NCBI GenBank assembly: GCA_016709005.1
Contig: JADJEU010000003.1
Span: 186,001-250,000 of the forward strand
Source: Crocinitomicaceae bacterium
GTDB taxonomy: Bacteria; Bacteroidota; Bacteroidia; Flavobacteriales_D; Crocinitomicaceae
DNA length: 64,000 nucleotides
Direction: 5' to 3'
The notes under the pieces are model-generated. The model searched no databases and was not told the DNA's origin. It was given only the letters and a program-made list of their open reading frames with translations. A program made the position numbers and the translations under genes. Shown here piece after piece: positions 24,302-32,168 of this stretch. Within the stretch, counting starts at the first letter, position 1; each line of letters begins with the position of its first letter.

Positions 24302-26529
24302 TAGTTTACAGTTTTTGTAGTGTCAACGGCAACAGGTGTTGCAGAGGAATCAACCGGTTCAACAATTGAGTCTGTTGGAGTTTCTGTTGTTGAAGGCTCC
24401 ATAATTTTTCCTTTGTGGATGTCTGATCCAAGTCGGTTCAGATAAGCGATCAGCGCAATAATTTCCATATCTGGTTTTGCGTTTTGAATATCTGTATCTG
24501 TAATCACGGCCTCATAAATTTCCTGTGCCTGTTTATTCAGATCATCCAAAGCCTGACTTTCATAACCCTCAGGATATGGAACACCAATGGTTCTCATGGC
24601 AGAGATTTTTTCAACCGTTTGTGAAACATCTAATTTATCTTTCAACCATGGATAAGCTGGCATGATAGATCCGGGTGAGGTAAACGTTGGATCGAGCATG
24701 TGTTTGTAATGCCATGATTCTGGTTTGTTCATTGCATTTCCTTTTCCTGAACGGTGCAAATCAGGACCAGTTCGTTTGGATCCCCATTGGAATGGATGAT
24801 CATAAATAAACTCCCCGGATTTTGAATATTCACCGTACCGTTTGACTTCATCTCTGAATGGTCGTACCCATTGTGAGTGACAGTTGTAGCAACCTTCTCT
24901 GATATAGATGTCGCGCCCTTCCAACTCAAGCGGTGTATAGGGTTCTACCGATGTGATTTTTGGAACGTTTGATCCAATCATAAACGTTGGAATCAACTCT
25001 ACAATTCCTCCAATCAATACAGCAATCAATGCAAATAAAATAAAGCGCATTGGACGACGCTCGATGCGTGAATGCCAGTGCTCACCGGTGTGTCCTTGTT
25101 TTGGATTAACCAATGCCGGAGCTTCTGCTTCTTCATCTGTCAGGAAGTTACCTTGTTTGGCCGTTTTGAATAAGTTGACAACCATGATCAAAGCACCAAT
25201 AATGAAGAGTGATCCACCCAATGCACGCAGCATGAAGTATGGACGAAGTTGAGTTACTGTTTCAAGGAAATTTGGATGCGTAAGATTTCCGTCGGTATTG
25301 AACTCCTTCCACATTAATCCCTGATAGAACCCGGCGAAGTACATCGGAATCACCCATAAAACGATACCCAGCGTTGCAATCCAGAAATGGGCATTTGCCA
25401 TTGATTTGGAGTACAAGTTTGTGCGCCAAAGTTTTGGAACCAGATAATAAGCCATCCCGAAAGTGAACATTCCATTCCATCCTAATCCACCTACGTGAAC
25501 GTGAGCGATTGTCCAGTCTGTAAAGTGTGTTATCCAGTTCACATTTTTGAGTGATAACATCGGTCCTTCAAAAGTTGCCATACCATAACAGGTAAGAGCA
25601 ACAACCATGAATTTAAGAACTGCGTCATCTCTAACTTTATCCCAAACACCGCGAAGTGTCAAGAGTCCGTTGAGCATTCCTCCCCAGGATGGGAAAATCA
25701 ACATGATTGAGAAAACAACTCCAAGCGATTGAGCCCAATCAGGAAGAGAAGAATATAATAAGTGGTGAGGACCAGCCCAGATATAAATAAAGATGAGCGC
25801 CCAGAAGTGAATGATTGAAAGTCGGTATGAGTACACCGGACGATTTGCCGCCTTTGGTACAAAATAATACATCAAACCTAAATAAGGAGTAGTCAAGAAA
25901 AATGCAACCGCATTGTGGCCATACCACCACTGTACTAATGCGTCTTGAACACCTGCATACCAGCTGTAACTTTTCAAAAACGAAACTGGCATTTCAAATG
26001 AGTTGACAATATGCAGAACAGCAACCGTTACAAATGTTGCGATGTAAAACCAAATTGCAACGTACATGTGTTTTACTCTTCTTTTCAAAATTGTACCCAC
26101 CATGTTCACACCAAATACAACCCACATGAGGGTAATGGCAATATCAATCGGCCATTCCAACTCAGCATATTCTTTACCGGTTGTATAACCAAATGGCAAA
26201 GTGAGCACGGCTGAAACAATGATCAGTTGCCATCCCCAGAAATTAATTTTGCTGAGTGCATCTGAAAACATTCGGGCTTTTAGCAATCGTTGGAGCGAGT
26301 AATAGACTCCTGCAAAAATTCCGTTTCCAACAAATGCAAAAATGACAGCGTTGGTGTGTAATGGTCTTATTCTTCCAAAAGAAAGAAAGGAGACAAAATT
26401 TAAGTTTGGCCAGATGAGTTCCAGCGCAGCAAATAATCCAACAAGCATTCCGATAATTCCCCACGTTACTGTGGCAATGAGGAATAACCGGACAATGCGG
26501 TTGTCATAACTGAATTTTTCTAGTTGCAT
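24301..26529 (-). CDS. ccoN: Fused cbb3 oxidase subunits I and II (CcoN-CcoO)
   Basis: 742-aa fusion. Residues ~1-480 are the haem-copper subunit CcoN, with haem ligand H in LHTNAVIFAFVGN, CuB ligands in WWYGHNAVAFFL and WAGPHHLLYS, and haem ligands in HVHVGGLGWNGM. A linker with a helix (~495-515) leads to CcoO (~530-700), a cytochrome c domain with CYNCH, SQWVRPF and axial Met in GSIMPAYPWL. The complex reduces oxygen with high affinity and pumps protons. ccoN and ccoO are usually separate in Proteobacteria; the fusion is common in Bacteroidota. Its start overlaps ccoS by 10 nt. Confidence 0.96.
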   Translation of the reverse strand: MQLEKFSYDNRIVRLFLIATVTWGIIGMLVGLFAALELIWPNLNFVSFLSFGRIRPLHTNAVIFAFVGNGIFAGVYYSLQRLLKARMFSDALSKINFWGWQLIIVSAVLTLPFGYTTGKEYAELEWPIDIAITLMWVVFGVNMVGTILKRRVKHMYVAIWFYIATFVTVAVLHIVNSFEMPVSFLKSYSWYAGVQDALVQWWYGHNAVAFFLTTPYLGLMYYFVPKAANRPVYSYRLSIIHFWALIFIYIWAGPHHLLYSSLPDWAQSLGVVFSIMLIFPSWGGMLNGLLTLRGVWDKVRDDAVLKFMVVALTCYGMATFEGPMLSLKNVNWITHFTDWTIAHVHVGGLGWNGMFTFGMAYYLVPKLWRTNLYSKSMANAHFWIATLGIVLWVIPMYFAGFYQGLMWKEFNTDGNLTHPNFLETVTQLRPYFMLRALGGSLFIIGALIMVVNLFKTAKQGNFLTDEEAEAPALVNPKQGHTGEHWHSRIERRPMRFILFALIAVLIGGIVELIPTFMIGSNVPKITSVEPYTPLELEGRDIYIREGCYNCHSQWVRPFRDEVKRYGEYSKSGEFIYDHPFQWGSKRTGPDLHRSGKGNAMNKPESWHYKHMLDPTFTSPGSIMPAYPWLKDKLDVSQTVEKISAMRTIGVPYPEGYESQALDDLNKQAQEIYEAVITDTDIQNAKPDMEIIALIAYLNRLGSDIHKGKIMEPSTTETPTDSIVEPVDSSATPVAVDTTKTVN

Positions 26530-26708
26530 TGTTCAGATTTTTGGTTTGACATTGATTTTGCTGACAATTCTTCATCGTCAAATAAAATGCGCACAGATGG
26601 GCCATAGGTGTCCTCAAATTGTCCTGTTTTGGTTGCCCATAAAAAGGAGAATAAAAAGAAAAGTGCCAGACCAATACTAAGTGCTATTAAAAGAAAGATG
26701 ATTTCCAT
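26520..26708 (-). CDS. ccoS: cbb3 oxidase assembly protein CcoS
   Basis: 62-aa single-helix protein. MEIIFLLIALSIGLALFFLF is the membrane segment, and the conserved WATKTGQFEDTYGPSVRILF with DDEE follows. CcoS is required for cofactor insertion into cbb3 oxidase. It is first gene of the ccoS-NO-Q-P operon, its end overlaps the ccoNO start by 10 nt, and a TAGATTTG -7 element lies 30 nt upstream. Confidence 0.93.
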   Translation of the reverse strand: MEIIFLLIALSIGLALFFLFSFLWATKTGQFEDTYGPSVRILFDDEELSAKSMSNQKSEQCN

Positions 26709-26737
26709 GTCTGTTTTCAGGTTTAATTATGCCTGCA

Positions 26738-26803
26738 CAAATCTAAAGTAGTAAAAATAGTCTTATCTTGACTGCTGACACATGGAACTATGATTTTTGT
26801 CAT
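26738..26803 (-). promoter_or_regulatory. ccoS promoter with Crp/Fnr-like operator
   Basis: Minus-strand TAGATTTG (26745-26738) matches the -7 element. A perfect 14-nt palindrome ATGATTTTTGTCAT (26790-26803) with TGA-N6-TCA spacing is centred about 55 nt upstream of it, near -62, a class I activator position. The core is the same as at 17594-17605 except for one central base. This is expected to give low-oxygen or redox control of the cbb3 operon. Confidence 0.65.
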
Positions 26804-26868
26804 GCTACATTCTGGAGTAATCAATTTGAATCCTGATGTGAGTCATGAAATTTAATGTGTACCTTGAT

Positions 26869-26876
26869 TAAGTTTG
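26869..26876 (+). promoter_or_regulatory. TAAGTTTG -7 element of the UspA gene
   Basis: It matches TAnnTTTG and lies 18 nt before the ATG at 26894. Its position inside the longer possible reading frame is one reason to prefer the shorter start. Confidence 0.5.
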
Positions 26877-26893
26877 CAGTAAAACAAGGAGTT

Positions 26894-27730
26894 ATGAAAA
26901 ATCAGATGATCAAGCGAATTCTCATTCCAACGGATTATTCGGCAAATGCAAAACGATCTGCTCAGATTGGAGTTTTGTTTGCTAAAGAAATTAATGCCGA
27001 AGTGTTTATTTTTCATGGCTTCGGTCTTCAAACAATTGGAGTAGCTGAAAGCATTGCTATTGTTGATCAGATAAAACACGACGAAGGGAAAAAGTTAGAT
27101 CGTTATGTGAATGAACTGAAAACTGAATATGGTGAAGTCAAAATTCATGGTATACTTGAATTTGGATCTGCTGTTGATTGTATACAAAGAATTGTGGAGG
27201 ATAAAAAGATTGATCTGATCATCATGGGAACAAAAGGTGAAACAGATGCAACCAACACCTTATTGGGAAGTGTGGCAACTCACGTCGTAAACAATGTGAA
27301 ATGTCCGGTTTTGATTATTCCAAAAGGTCATCGCGCATACAATATCAATGAAGTACTTTTTGCTACTGATTTCCACTTTACAAATAATATTGCAACTTAT
27401 TTAGCTCCTTTTTTATCAATTGTAGAAGAGTATCAACCGTATGTGCATATTGTTCAGTTTAATTCAGAACGACTAAGCGGCACACATGTAAAAAGTGTAG
27501 AAGAATTAAAGTTGAAAGGTTTGTTGCGTGATGCTAAACATTCATTTCATTACGTTGAAGCTGAAGATACAGAAGCAGCGCTCTTTGAATTTGCTGAAAA
27601 ACATCATTGTGATCTGATCGTTATGGTAACTCATCATTACACTTTGTGGGAACGCATATTTCATCGCAGCCTCACTAAAAAGATTGCATTGCATTCTGAA
27701 ATTCCGCTTTTGGTTTTACACGAAGATTAG
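26894..27730 (+). CDS. Two-domain universal stress protein (UspA family)
   Basis: 278 aa from this ATG. Two UspA-like domains (about 5-145 and 150-275): the first starts IKRILIPTDYSANAK and carries the ATP-binding-type loop IIMGTKGETDATNTLLGSVA. The second is more diverged, with DLIVMVTHHYTL. The role is a cytoplasmic stress or redox response. It is divergent from the cbb3 operon and shares the operator region at 26790-26803, so co-regulation by oxygen is plausible. The ATG at 26855 is possible, but this one has AAGGAG just upstream and a -7 element at the right distance. Confidence 0.88.
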   Translation: MKNQMIKRILIPTDYSANAKRSAQIGVLFAKEINAEVFIFHGFGLQTIGVAESIAIVDQIKHDEGKKLDRYVNELKTEYGEVKIHGILEFGSAVDCIQRIVEDKKIDLIIMGTKGETDATNTLLGSVATHVVNNVKCPVLIIPKGHRAYNINEVLFATDFHFTNNIATYLAPFLSIVEEYQPYVHIVQFNSERLSGTHVKSVEELKLKGLLRDAKHSFHYVEAEDTEAALFEFAEKHHCDLIVMVTHHYTLWERIFHRSLTKKIALHSEIPLLVLHED

Positions 27731-28608
27731 TTTGTAGAAATTGCGGTCACTGTATATCCTTCGTTTTCCAGAAGTTGCAGTATGCCGTAATCTCCAAATA
27801 AATGGGCTGCGCCGACTGCTACAAAACAATGTTTAGATGCAAATTCTTCCTTCAGTTTGGGAATCCATTTTTTGTTTCTGCCGGTAAGAAAAATATCCTC
27901 ATACTTCATGAATTCCGGAGATTGCTTTTTCATCATCGGAATCATTTTTTCTACATTTTGATCAGCATAAATCTGCATAAGTTTTAAGGTTTCTTTTTTC
28001 TCTTTCTCAAAATTTTCTACCGATTCCATAATCAATTCGGCCATTTCAGCAGGCGGAATTGCATCAAAAAAACCGAGTTGTTCTTCGATTGTTTCAAGTC
28101 CAATCAATGGAATATTATTTTGTTTTGCGATTGCCATGATATTTAAGTCGTACGAGACTGCATCGGCTGAGAAGTAGCTGGCAGAAATTGCTTGCAGAAT
28201 AAAAAAGGGTTTCATTTTTCCGTAAACGGTATGAAAAGTTTCAGGATCTGTATCTAATTTCTTGTCCATGAATTCTAAAAGCAACACCAACTGTTCTTTT
28301 GTAAAGTAACCATGAACAGTTCCTGTATCCAGCGTCATCATTTGCATTGCTGCTAATGGATCCGGCATTCCACCTACCTCCATGATAATTGCTTCACTTG
28401 TTTTTATTTTCTCAACCAGCGATTCTGACATGTTGAAATATTCTTCTTCAATCATGTGCATTGTACCAAAAACATAAGAAGATTTACAGTCATTGCCTTC
28501 AATTTTCCAAAGCATGGAATTGCCGCTTTCAACTTCTGTATCGGCAGAGCAAGAGAAAAATGAAGTTAAAATAAATGCACCAAGAATAGTTTGATTTTTA
28601 AAATTCAT
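27727..28608 (-). CDS. TraB/GumN family lipoprotein
   Basis: 293-aa protein with lipoprotein signal (SFFSCSAD, Cys ~20). TraB/GumN hallmarks are SYVFGTMHMIEEEYF near the start and FVAVGAAHLFGDYGILQLLE near the end, which supply the conserved His and Glu of the Tiki/TraB-type fold. Tiki members are metalloproteases; bacterial function is mostly untested. It overlaps the UspA stop by 4 nt in convergent orientation and is last gene of a three-gene minus-strand unit starting at 29889. Confidence 0.9.
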   Translation of the reverse strand: MNFKNQTILGAFILTSFFSCSADTEVESGNSMLWKIEGNDCKSSYVFGTMHMIEEEYFNMSESLVEKIKTSEAIIMEVGGMPDPLAAMQMMTLDTGTVHGYFTKEQLVLLLEFMDKKLDTDPETFHTVYGKMKPFFILQAISASYFSADAVSYDLNIMAIAKQNNIPLIGLETIEEQLGFFDAIPPAEMAELIMESVENFEKEKKETLKLMQIYADQNVEKMIPMMKKQSPEFMKYEDIFLTGRNKKWIPKLKEEFASKHCFVAVGAAHLFGDYGILQLLENEGYTVTAISTN

Positions 28609-28616
28609 AAGTGTGA

Positions 28617-29324
28617 TTATTGATGTTCAAGTGAAACAAGATAATGATTTGTATCTCCTTCAAAAAGCAGTGTACATTTTAAGCCACAACGATTTGCAAT
28701 ATCTGTCAGATTATCTCCGTCAATATAGAGCCAGTCAAACCAACCGGTTTCTTCTTTCTGATAAATCATGTTGAATTGCATCTCGCCATAATATTTGGCG
28801 TTGAGGTCTATCATAAATGACCCATCGTCATCTGCATATAAATAGGATAGATCAGTTGAGTCACAAATTATTTTTCCGCCGTCATTCAGAATTTTTTTGA
28901 GCTGCATTAAAAAAGCCGGAAGTTTTTCAATCGATCCTGCAAGTCCGATTCCATTCATTAAAAGTAAAATGGTGTCAAACTTTTCATTTTCAATTTCAAA
29001 GATTGTTTTGCGTTGTGCATTTAATCCTTTTTGATTCATGAGATTCACCGCGCCTTGTGAAATATCAATTGAAAGGGTGTCAAATTTTTTAGAGAGATAG
29101 ATGGAGTGACAACCGGCTCCCGCGCCAACATCAAGTATTTTCCCTTTACAAAAAGAAAGTGCGATTTTTTCAAGCTCAGGCATTTCATCAAAGGATCTGA
29201 AAAGATGTGCTACCGGAATTTCGTCATCATCACAAAGATCGGAAGTAACTAAAATAGATTCAGTTTTTTTTCCCGCTTCGTAGTCATAAAGCGCAAGACC
29301 AACCGGATCATTTGCGAAGTCCAT
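28617..29324 (-). CDS. Class I SAM-dependent methyltransferase
   Basis: 235-aa protein with the Rossmann SAM-binding motif ILDVGAGAGCHSIYL (about residues 78-92), acidic loop SIDISQGAVNLM and motif IV-like FDTILLLMNGIGL. The ~70-residue N-terminus preceding the fold resembles small-molecule methyltransferases. Substrate unknown. Its ATG overlaps the stop codon of the upstream gene (TAATG arrangement), and TraB follows after 8 nt. Confidence 0.87.
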   Translation of the reverse strand: MDFANDPVGLALYDYEAGKKTESILVTSDLCDDDEIPVAHLFRSFDEMPELEKIALSFCKGKILDVGAGAGCHSIYLSKKFDTLSIDISQGAVNLMNQKGLNAQRKTIFEIENEKFDTILLLMNGIGLAGSIEKLPAFLMQLKKILNDGGKIICDSTDLSYLYADDDGSFMIDLNAKYYGEMQFNMIYQKEETGWFDWLYIDGDNLTDIANRCGLKCTLLFEGDTNHYLVSLEHQ

Positions 29325-29686
29325 TAATAAAATTCTGACTCGCCTGATTCTTCGTGAAAATTATCCAAATCGTCTTCGTCCAAATCATCCATGTCATCTG
29401 AAAAAATGTCATCAAAGTCATCCCCTAAATCAAGTGTCTCTCCAAAAATCATTGAATCACCTGAATCTAATTCTTTGGATGATTCATCTGGGGCTGTTCC
29501 AACACTTAAGAGTATCTGCGGAGTAGCAACAGCTTTTGTTTGTGTTTCTACAAGCTCAACCAAAAAACACCACATGCGCATAAAGTCATGCACCAGAATC
29601 ATTTTTTGATGAGGCTCTGTTACGATTTCTTTGAGCTTGGTTTCATTCATGATCAGAACAGCATCTGCACTGTCATTCATGCCCAT
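29324..29686 (-). pseudogene. pRiA4b ORF-3-like protein, C-terminal part
   Basis: 120-aa frame that continues the protein begun at 29889: MNDSADAVLIMNETKLKEIV, then a helical segment KMILVHDFMRMWCFLVELVE and a very acidic tail (DDFDDIFSDDMDDLDEDDLD). Together with the N-terminal part this gives a ~188-aa pRiA4b ORF-3/IS1096 OrfR-like protein with the usual beta-rich N-terminus and acidic C-terminus. A single missing base before the ATG at 29686 (TTG-TAG instead of TTGGTAGAC) separates them. It could also be translated alone by re-initiation. Confidence 0.75.
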
Positions 29687-29688
29687 GT

Positions 29689-29889
29689 CTACAAGGTGAT
29701 TTCTTGTCCTTTGTCCCAGTCATCATTGCTTTTATAAAATGACGCCATTTGATCATTCTTAAAATTGAAGGAGGTAAGAATTGTTTGATAGAATAGTTCC
29801 AGATTGTCATTTGTTGAAATCAGAATATCTCTGAAAACATCAACGCCTGTGTTGGTGTCAATCAATACTCTGAATTTAAATGAAGGCAT
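29689..29889 (-). pseudogene. pRiA4b ORF-3-like protein, N-terminal part
   Basis: 66-aa frame MPSFKFRVLIDTNTGVDVFR through LELFYQTILTSFNFKNDQMA to DKGQEITL. The pattern of a beta strand, a helix that 'sits' on SFxF..DxxAxFY, then W is typical of the pRiA4b ORF-3/IS1096-OrfR fold. It stops at TAG (29689-29691), where one extra G would continue in frame to VDMGMNDSADA. No transposase is nearby, so it looks like a chromosomal family member rather than an IS passenger. Confidence 0.75.
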
Positions 29890-30045
29890 CTGTTGAAATT
29901 AATTTTTTTGCAAATATATGGACATCAGATTGATCTTACCGCTCGATTAGCCTGAAATTATTGACCGAATTTTTGTCAGTATCTTTTGGCAAATGTATTT
30001 TTGGAGCTGCTGCTGCTGATTTTCATGAATCTGAGTGGAATTATG

Positions 30046-30053
30046 TAAATTTG
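30046..30053 (+). promoter_or_regulatory. TAAATTTG -7 element directly before the MerR gene
   Basis: It matches TAnnTTTG and ends only 4 nt before the ATG at 30058. Transcription would start about at the start codon, implying a leaderless or near-leaderless message. The guaA gene has the same 4-nt arrangement (32157-32164). Confidence 0.5.
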
Positions 30054-30057
30054 CCCG

Positions 30058-30393
30058 ATGCCTTATAAGGACAAAGAAGTTGAGAAAGTGTATTACCCGA
30101 TTGGAGAAGTAGCTTCTATTTTCGGGGTTAACACTTCTTTAATCCGTTTTTGGGAAAAGGAGTTTGATATTATCCGACCTAAGAAGAACAAAAAAGGTAA
30201 CAGATTGTTCACCAAAGCTGACTTAGAGAATTTCCAGATTATCTTCGATCTGGTTAAAAAACAAGGCTATACCCTTGACGGAGCGAAACAAAAATTGAAA
30301 GAATCTGTTGGAAATCTGCCAAAAAATGACCAGATTTACGAAAAACTTGAAGGTCTCAAAACCAAACTGCTGGAACTTTATAATAAGCTTTAG
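30058..30393 (+). CDS. MerR-family transcriptional regulator
   Basis: 111-aa regulator with the winged HTH in YYPIGEVASIFGVNTSLIRF plus the WEKEF turn, followed by RLFTKADLENFQII and a short coiled coil. No C-terminal effector domain or metal-binding cysteines are present, so it is the short Bacteroidota-type MerR. It precedes a tandem pair of exported paralogues by 45 nt on the same strand, an arrangement that suggests it controls them or is simply upstream. Confidence 0.92.
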   Translation: MPYKDKEVEKVYYPIGEVASIFGVNTSLIRFWEKEFDIIRPKKNKKGNRLFTKADLENFQIIFDLVKKQGYTLDGAKQKLKESVGNLPKNDQIYEKLEGLKTKLLELYNKL

Positions 30394-30438
30394 ACTGGTA
30401 CGATATTTGTTAATAGGACTGTATAACCCCGAATAAGA

Positions 30439-31242
30439 ATGAAAAATTTGCGTTTTGGAATTTTGATTACTTCTGTTGCCGTTATTGGACTTACAGGCTT
30501 ATCCTTGCGTGAAAATAAGGCTGAGGTTAATTTGACTGCCAACGAATATAAAGTATTGACAGTTCAAGGCCGAATCATTTTCGAACAAACAGGAAAAGAT
30601 ATGCAGCGCGGTGACTTGTATGTTACCGGAACACCTCTCAATTTTACATCAACTACTGACAGAGCCGCTATTATTAATGATGTGAACGGACGTTATGTTT
30701 TAAGTTCTTCAAAAGGCAAATTAAAAGTATTACCGGCTGCCAATAACGTCTCATCACGAGGTGGTGCATTGCTTAATATAGTCGATCTTAAAAATCATTT
30801 TTCAGATAGATATCTTGTTCTCGGAAGATCAAAAATTCAATTAAGCCCTGAATCTTTCCCAATGAGCGACTCGAAGTTTTTCTATCTGACTTATGAGCAC
30901 AATGGTGAGCAAATCAACAAGAAGTTGTCATTTGAAACGGATAACCTGATTTTGGATGCGACTGAGATTTTTAAAATTGACGGCAACCCTATTCCGGTGA
31001 CAGAAAAATTGATGACGCTCTATTATAAAGGAGATAAGACTTATAAAATAAACTCATTTACCCCTGTTTTTGCGGATGAAAAGGAGTTGAAAGAAGAGGT
31101 TTCAATCTTGCTGGAAACAATAAATGAGAAAACAAATGCAGATAAGATGAATGAGGTGACAGCTTATCTCAATGAGTTCTACGGAAATCCTGCGAAAGAA
31201 AATCTTGCGGCTTGGTTAAAGGCCGAATTTGGAATTGAATAA
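30439..31242 (+). CDS. Exported protein of unknown function, tandem paralogue 1
   Basis: 267 aa with an N-terminal hydrophobic segment (FGILITSVAVIGLTGLSL) that acts as signal or anchor. I do not recognise the family. Conserved with the next gene: YKV..VQGRIIFEQTGKDM, a GTPL motif, GRYVLSSSKGK, LPAANNVSSRGGALLN, KNHFSDRYLV, FPMSDSKFFYLTYEHN, KKLSFETDNLIL and VTAYLNEFYGNP near the end. The first ~110 residues read like a FecR-like or SH3-like beta domain (inference). It lies 45 nt after merR and 21 nt before its paralogue, probably one operon. Confidence 0.7.
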   Translation: MKNLRFGILITSVAVIGLTGLSLRENKAEVNLTANEYKVLTVQGRIIFEQTGKDMQRGDLYVTGTPLNFTSTTDRAAIINDVNGRYVLSSSKGKLKVLPAANNVSSRGGALLNIVDLKNHFSDRYLVLGRSKIQLSPESFPMSDSKFFYLTYEHNGEQINKKLSFETDNLILDATEIFKIDGNPIPVTEKLMTLYYKGDKTYKINSFTPVFADEKELKEEVSILLETINEKTNADKMNEVTAYLNEFYGNPAKENLAAWLKAEFGIE

Positions 31243-31263
31243 TTTTGATATAATTTTAATACT

Positions 31264-32073
31264 ATGAAAATGAAAACACTTGTACTTGGATCTTTCACTG
31301 CAATTGCGGCAGTTATGCTTTTCTCTGTAATGGGAAATGATGAAACTAAAAAACTAGCATCAACTGATCAGTATAAAGTTATTAAGGTAGATGGGCAGAT
31401 TGTCTTCCAGAAAACAAACGTTGACATGAAACTTGGTGACGTTTTTATGCCTGGAACACCACTTGATTTCAAAACTGCACAATCCAGAGCAGCAGTTATT
31501 TCAAGTTTGAAAGGCAGATTTGTATTGTCGTCATCAGAACAAGGACAAACAAACATTTTGCCTGCAGCTAATAATGTGTCTTCACGTGCTGGTGCACTCA
31601 TTAATTTAATCGATCTTCAAAATCACTTTTCAGGAAAGTATCTAGTGATTGGTGAAATGAGATTACAATTAGGTAAAGAAGCTTTTCCAATGGATGAGAG
31701 CAATTTCTTCTACTTAACTTATATGCACAACAATGAGTCTATCCGCAAAAAACTTTCGTTCGATGGTGATTACTTGATCTTGAACAAAGAAGAAATTTTT
31801 AAAGTAGACGGTAAAGCAATTCCGGTTGAAGAGAAAGAAATGACCATGTTCTATCGCCAGGGTGATGAATCAAAAAAAATCGGAACGTTCACACCCGTAT
31901 TCCCTGAGCTTGGTTCTCTGAAAACAGAAGTTGAAATTATTATGGCTGAATATGGTGACAAGGACGCCGCAACTCAAATTAAAGAGATTACTGCTTATTT
32001 GAATGAATTCTATGGTAATCCTCAAAAAGATAATCTTGGAGAGTGGTTAAAAACCGAATTCAGTTTGCAATAA
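31264..32073 (+). CDS. Exported protein of unknown function, tandem paralogue 2
   Basis: 269 aa, alignable end to end with the preceding gene, with about half of the residues identical by eye (for example LPAANNVSSRAGALINLIDL, KVDGKAIPVEEKEMTMFYR, ITAYLNEFYGNPQKDNL). The N-terminus MKMKTLVLGSFTAIAAVMLF is signal-like. The pair is a tandem duplication that has diverged mostly at the N-terminus and around the last quarter. No catalytic motif stands out; a structural or sensory envelope role is only a guess. Confidence 0.7.
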   Translation: MKMKTLVLGSFTAIAAVMLFSVMGNDETKKLASTDQYKVIKVDGQIVFQKTNVDMKLGDVFMPGTPLDFKTAQSRAAVISSLKGRFVLSSSEQGQTNILPAANNVSSRAGALINLIDLQNHFSGKYLVIGEMRLQLGKEAFPMDESNFFYLTYMHNNESIRKKLSFDGDYLILNKEEIFKVDGKAIPVEEKEMTMFYRQGDESKKIGTFTPVFPELGSLKTEVEIIMAEYGDKDAATQIKEITAYLNEFYGNPQKDNLGEWLKTEFSLQ

Positions 32074-32156
32074 GTTGCCTTAACGGCGAATTATCGCTGA
32101 TTTCCTGCAAATAATTAATTTGATAATTGAGCGAAATTAATTCTCTCAGTAGTTGT

Positions 32157-32164
32157 TATCTTTG
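32157..32164 (+). promoter_or_regulatory. TATCTTTG -7 element before guaA
   Basis: TAnnTTTG match ending 4 nt before the guaA ATG at 32169, again implying a near-leaderless message. It argues against the TTG at 32127 as the start. Confidence 0.5.
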
Positions 32165-32168
32165 CCAA

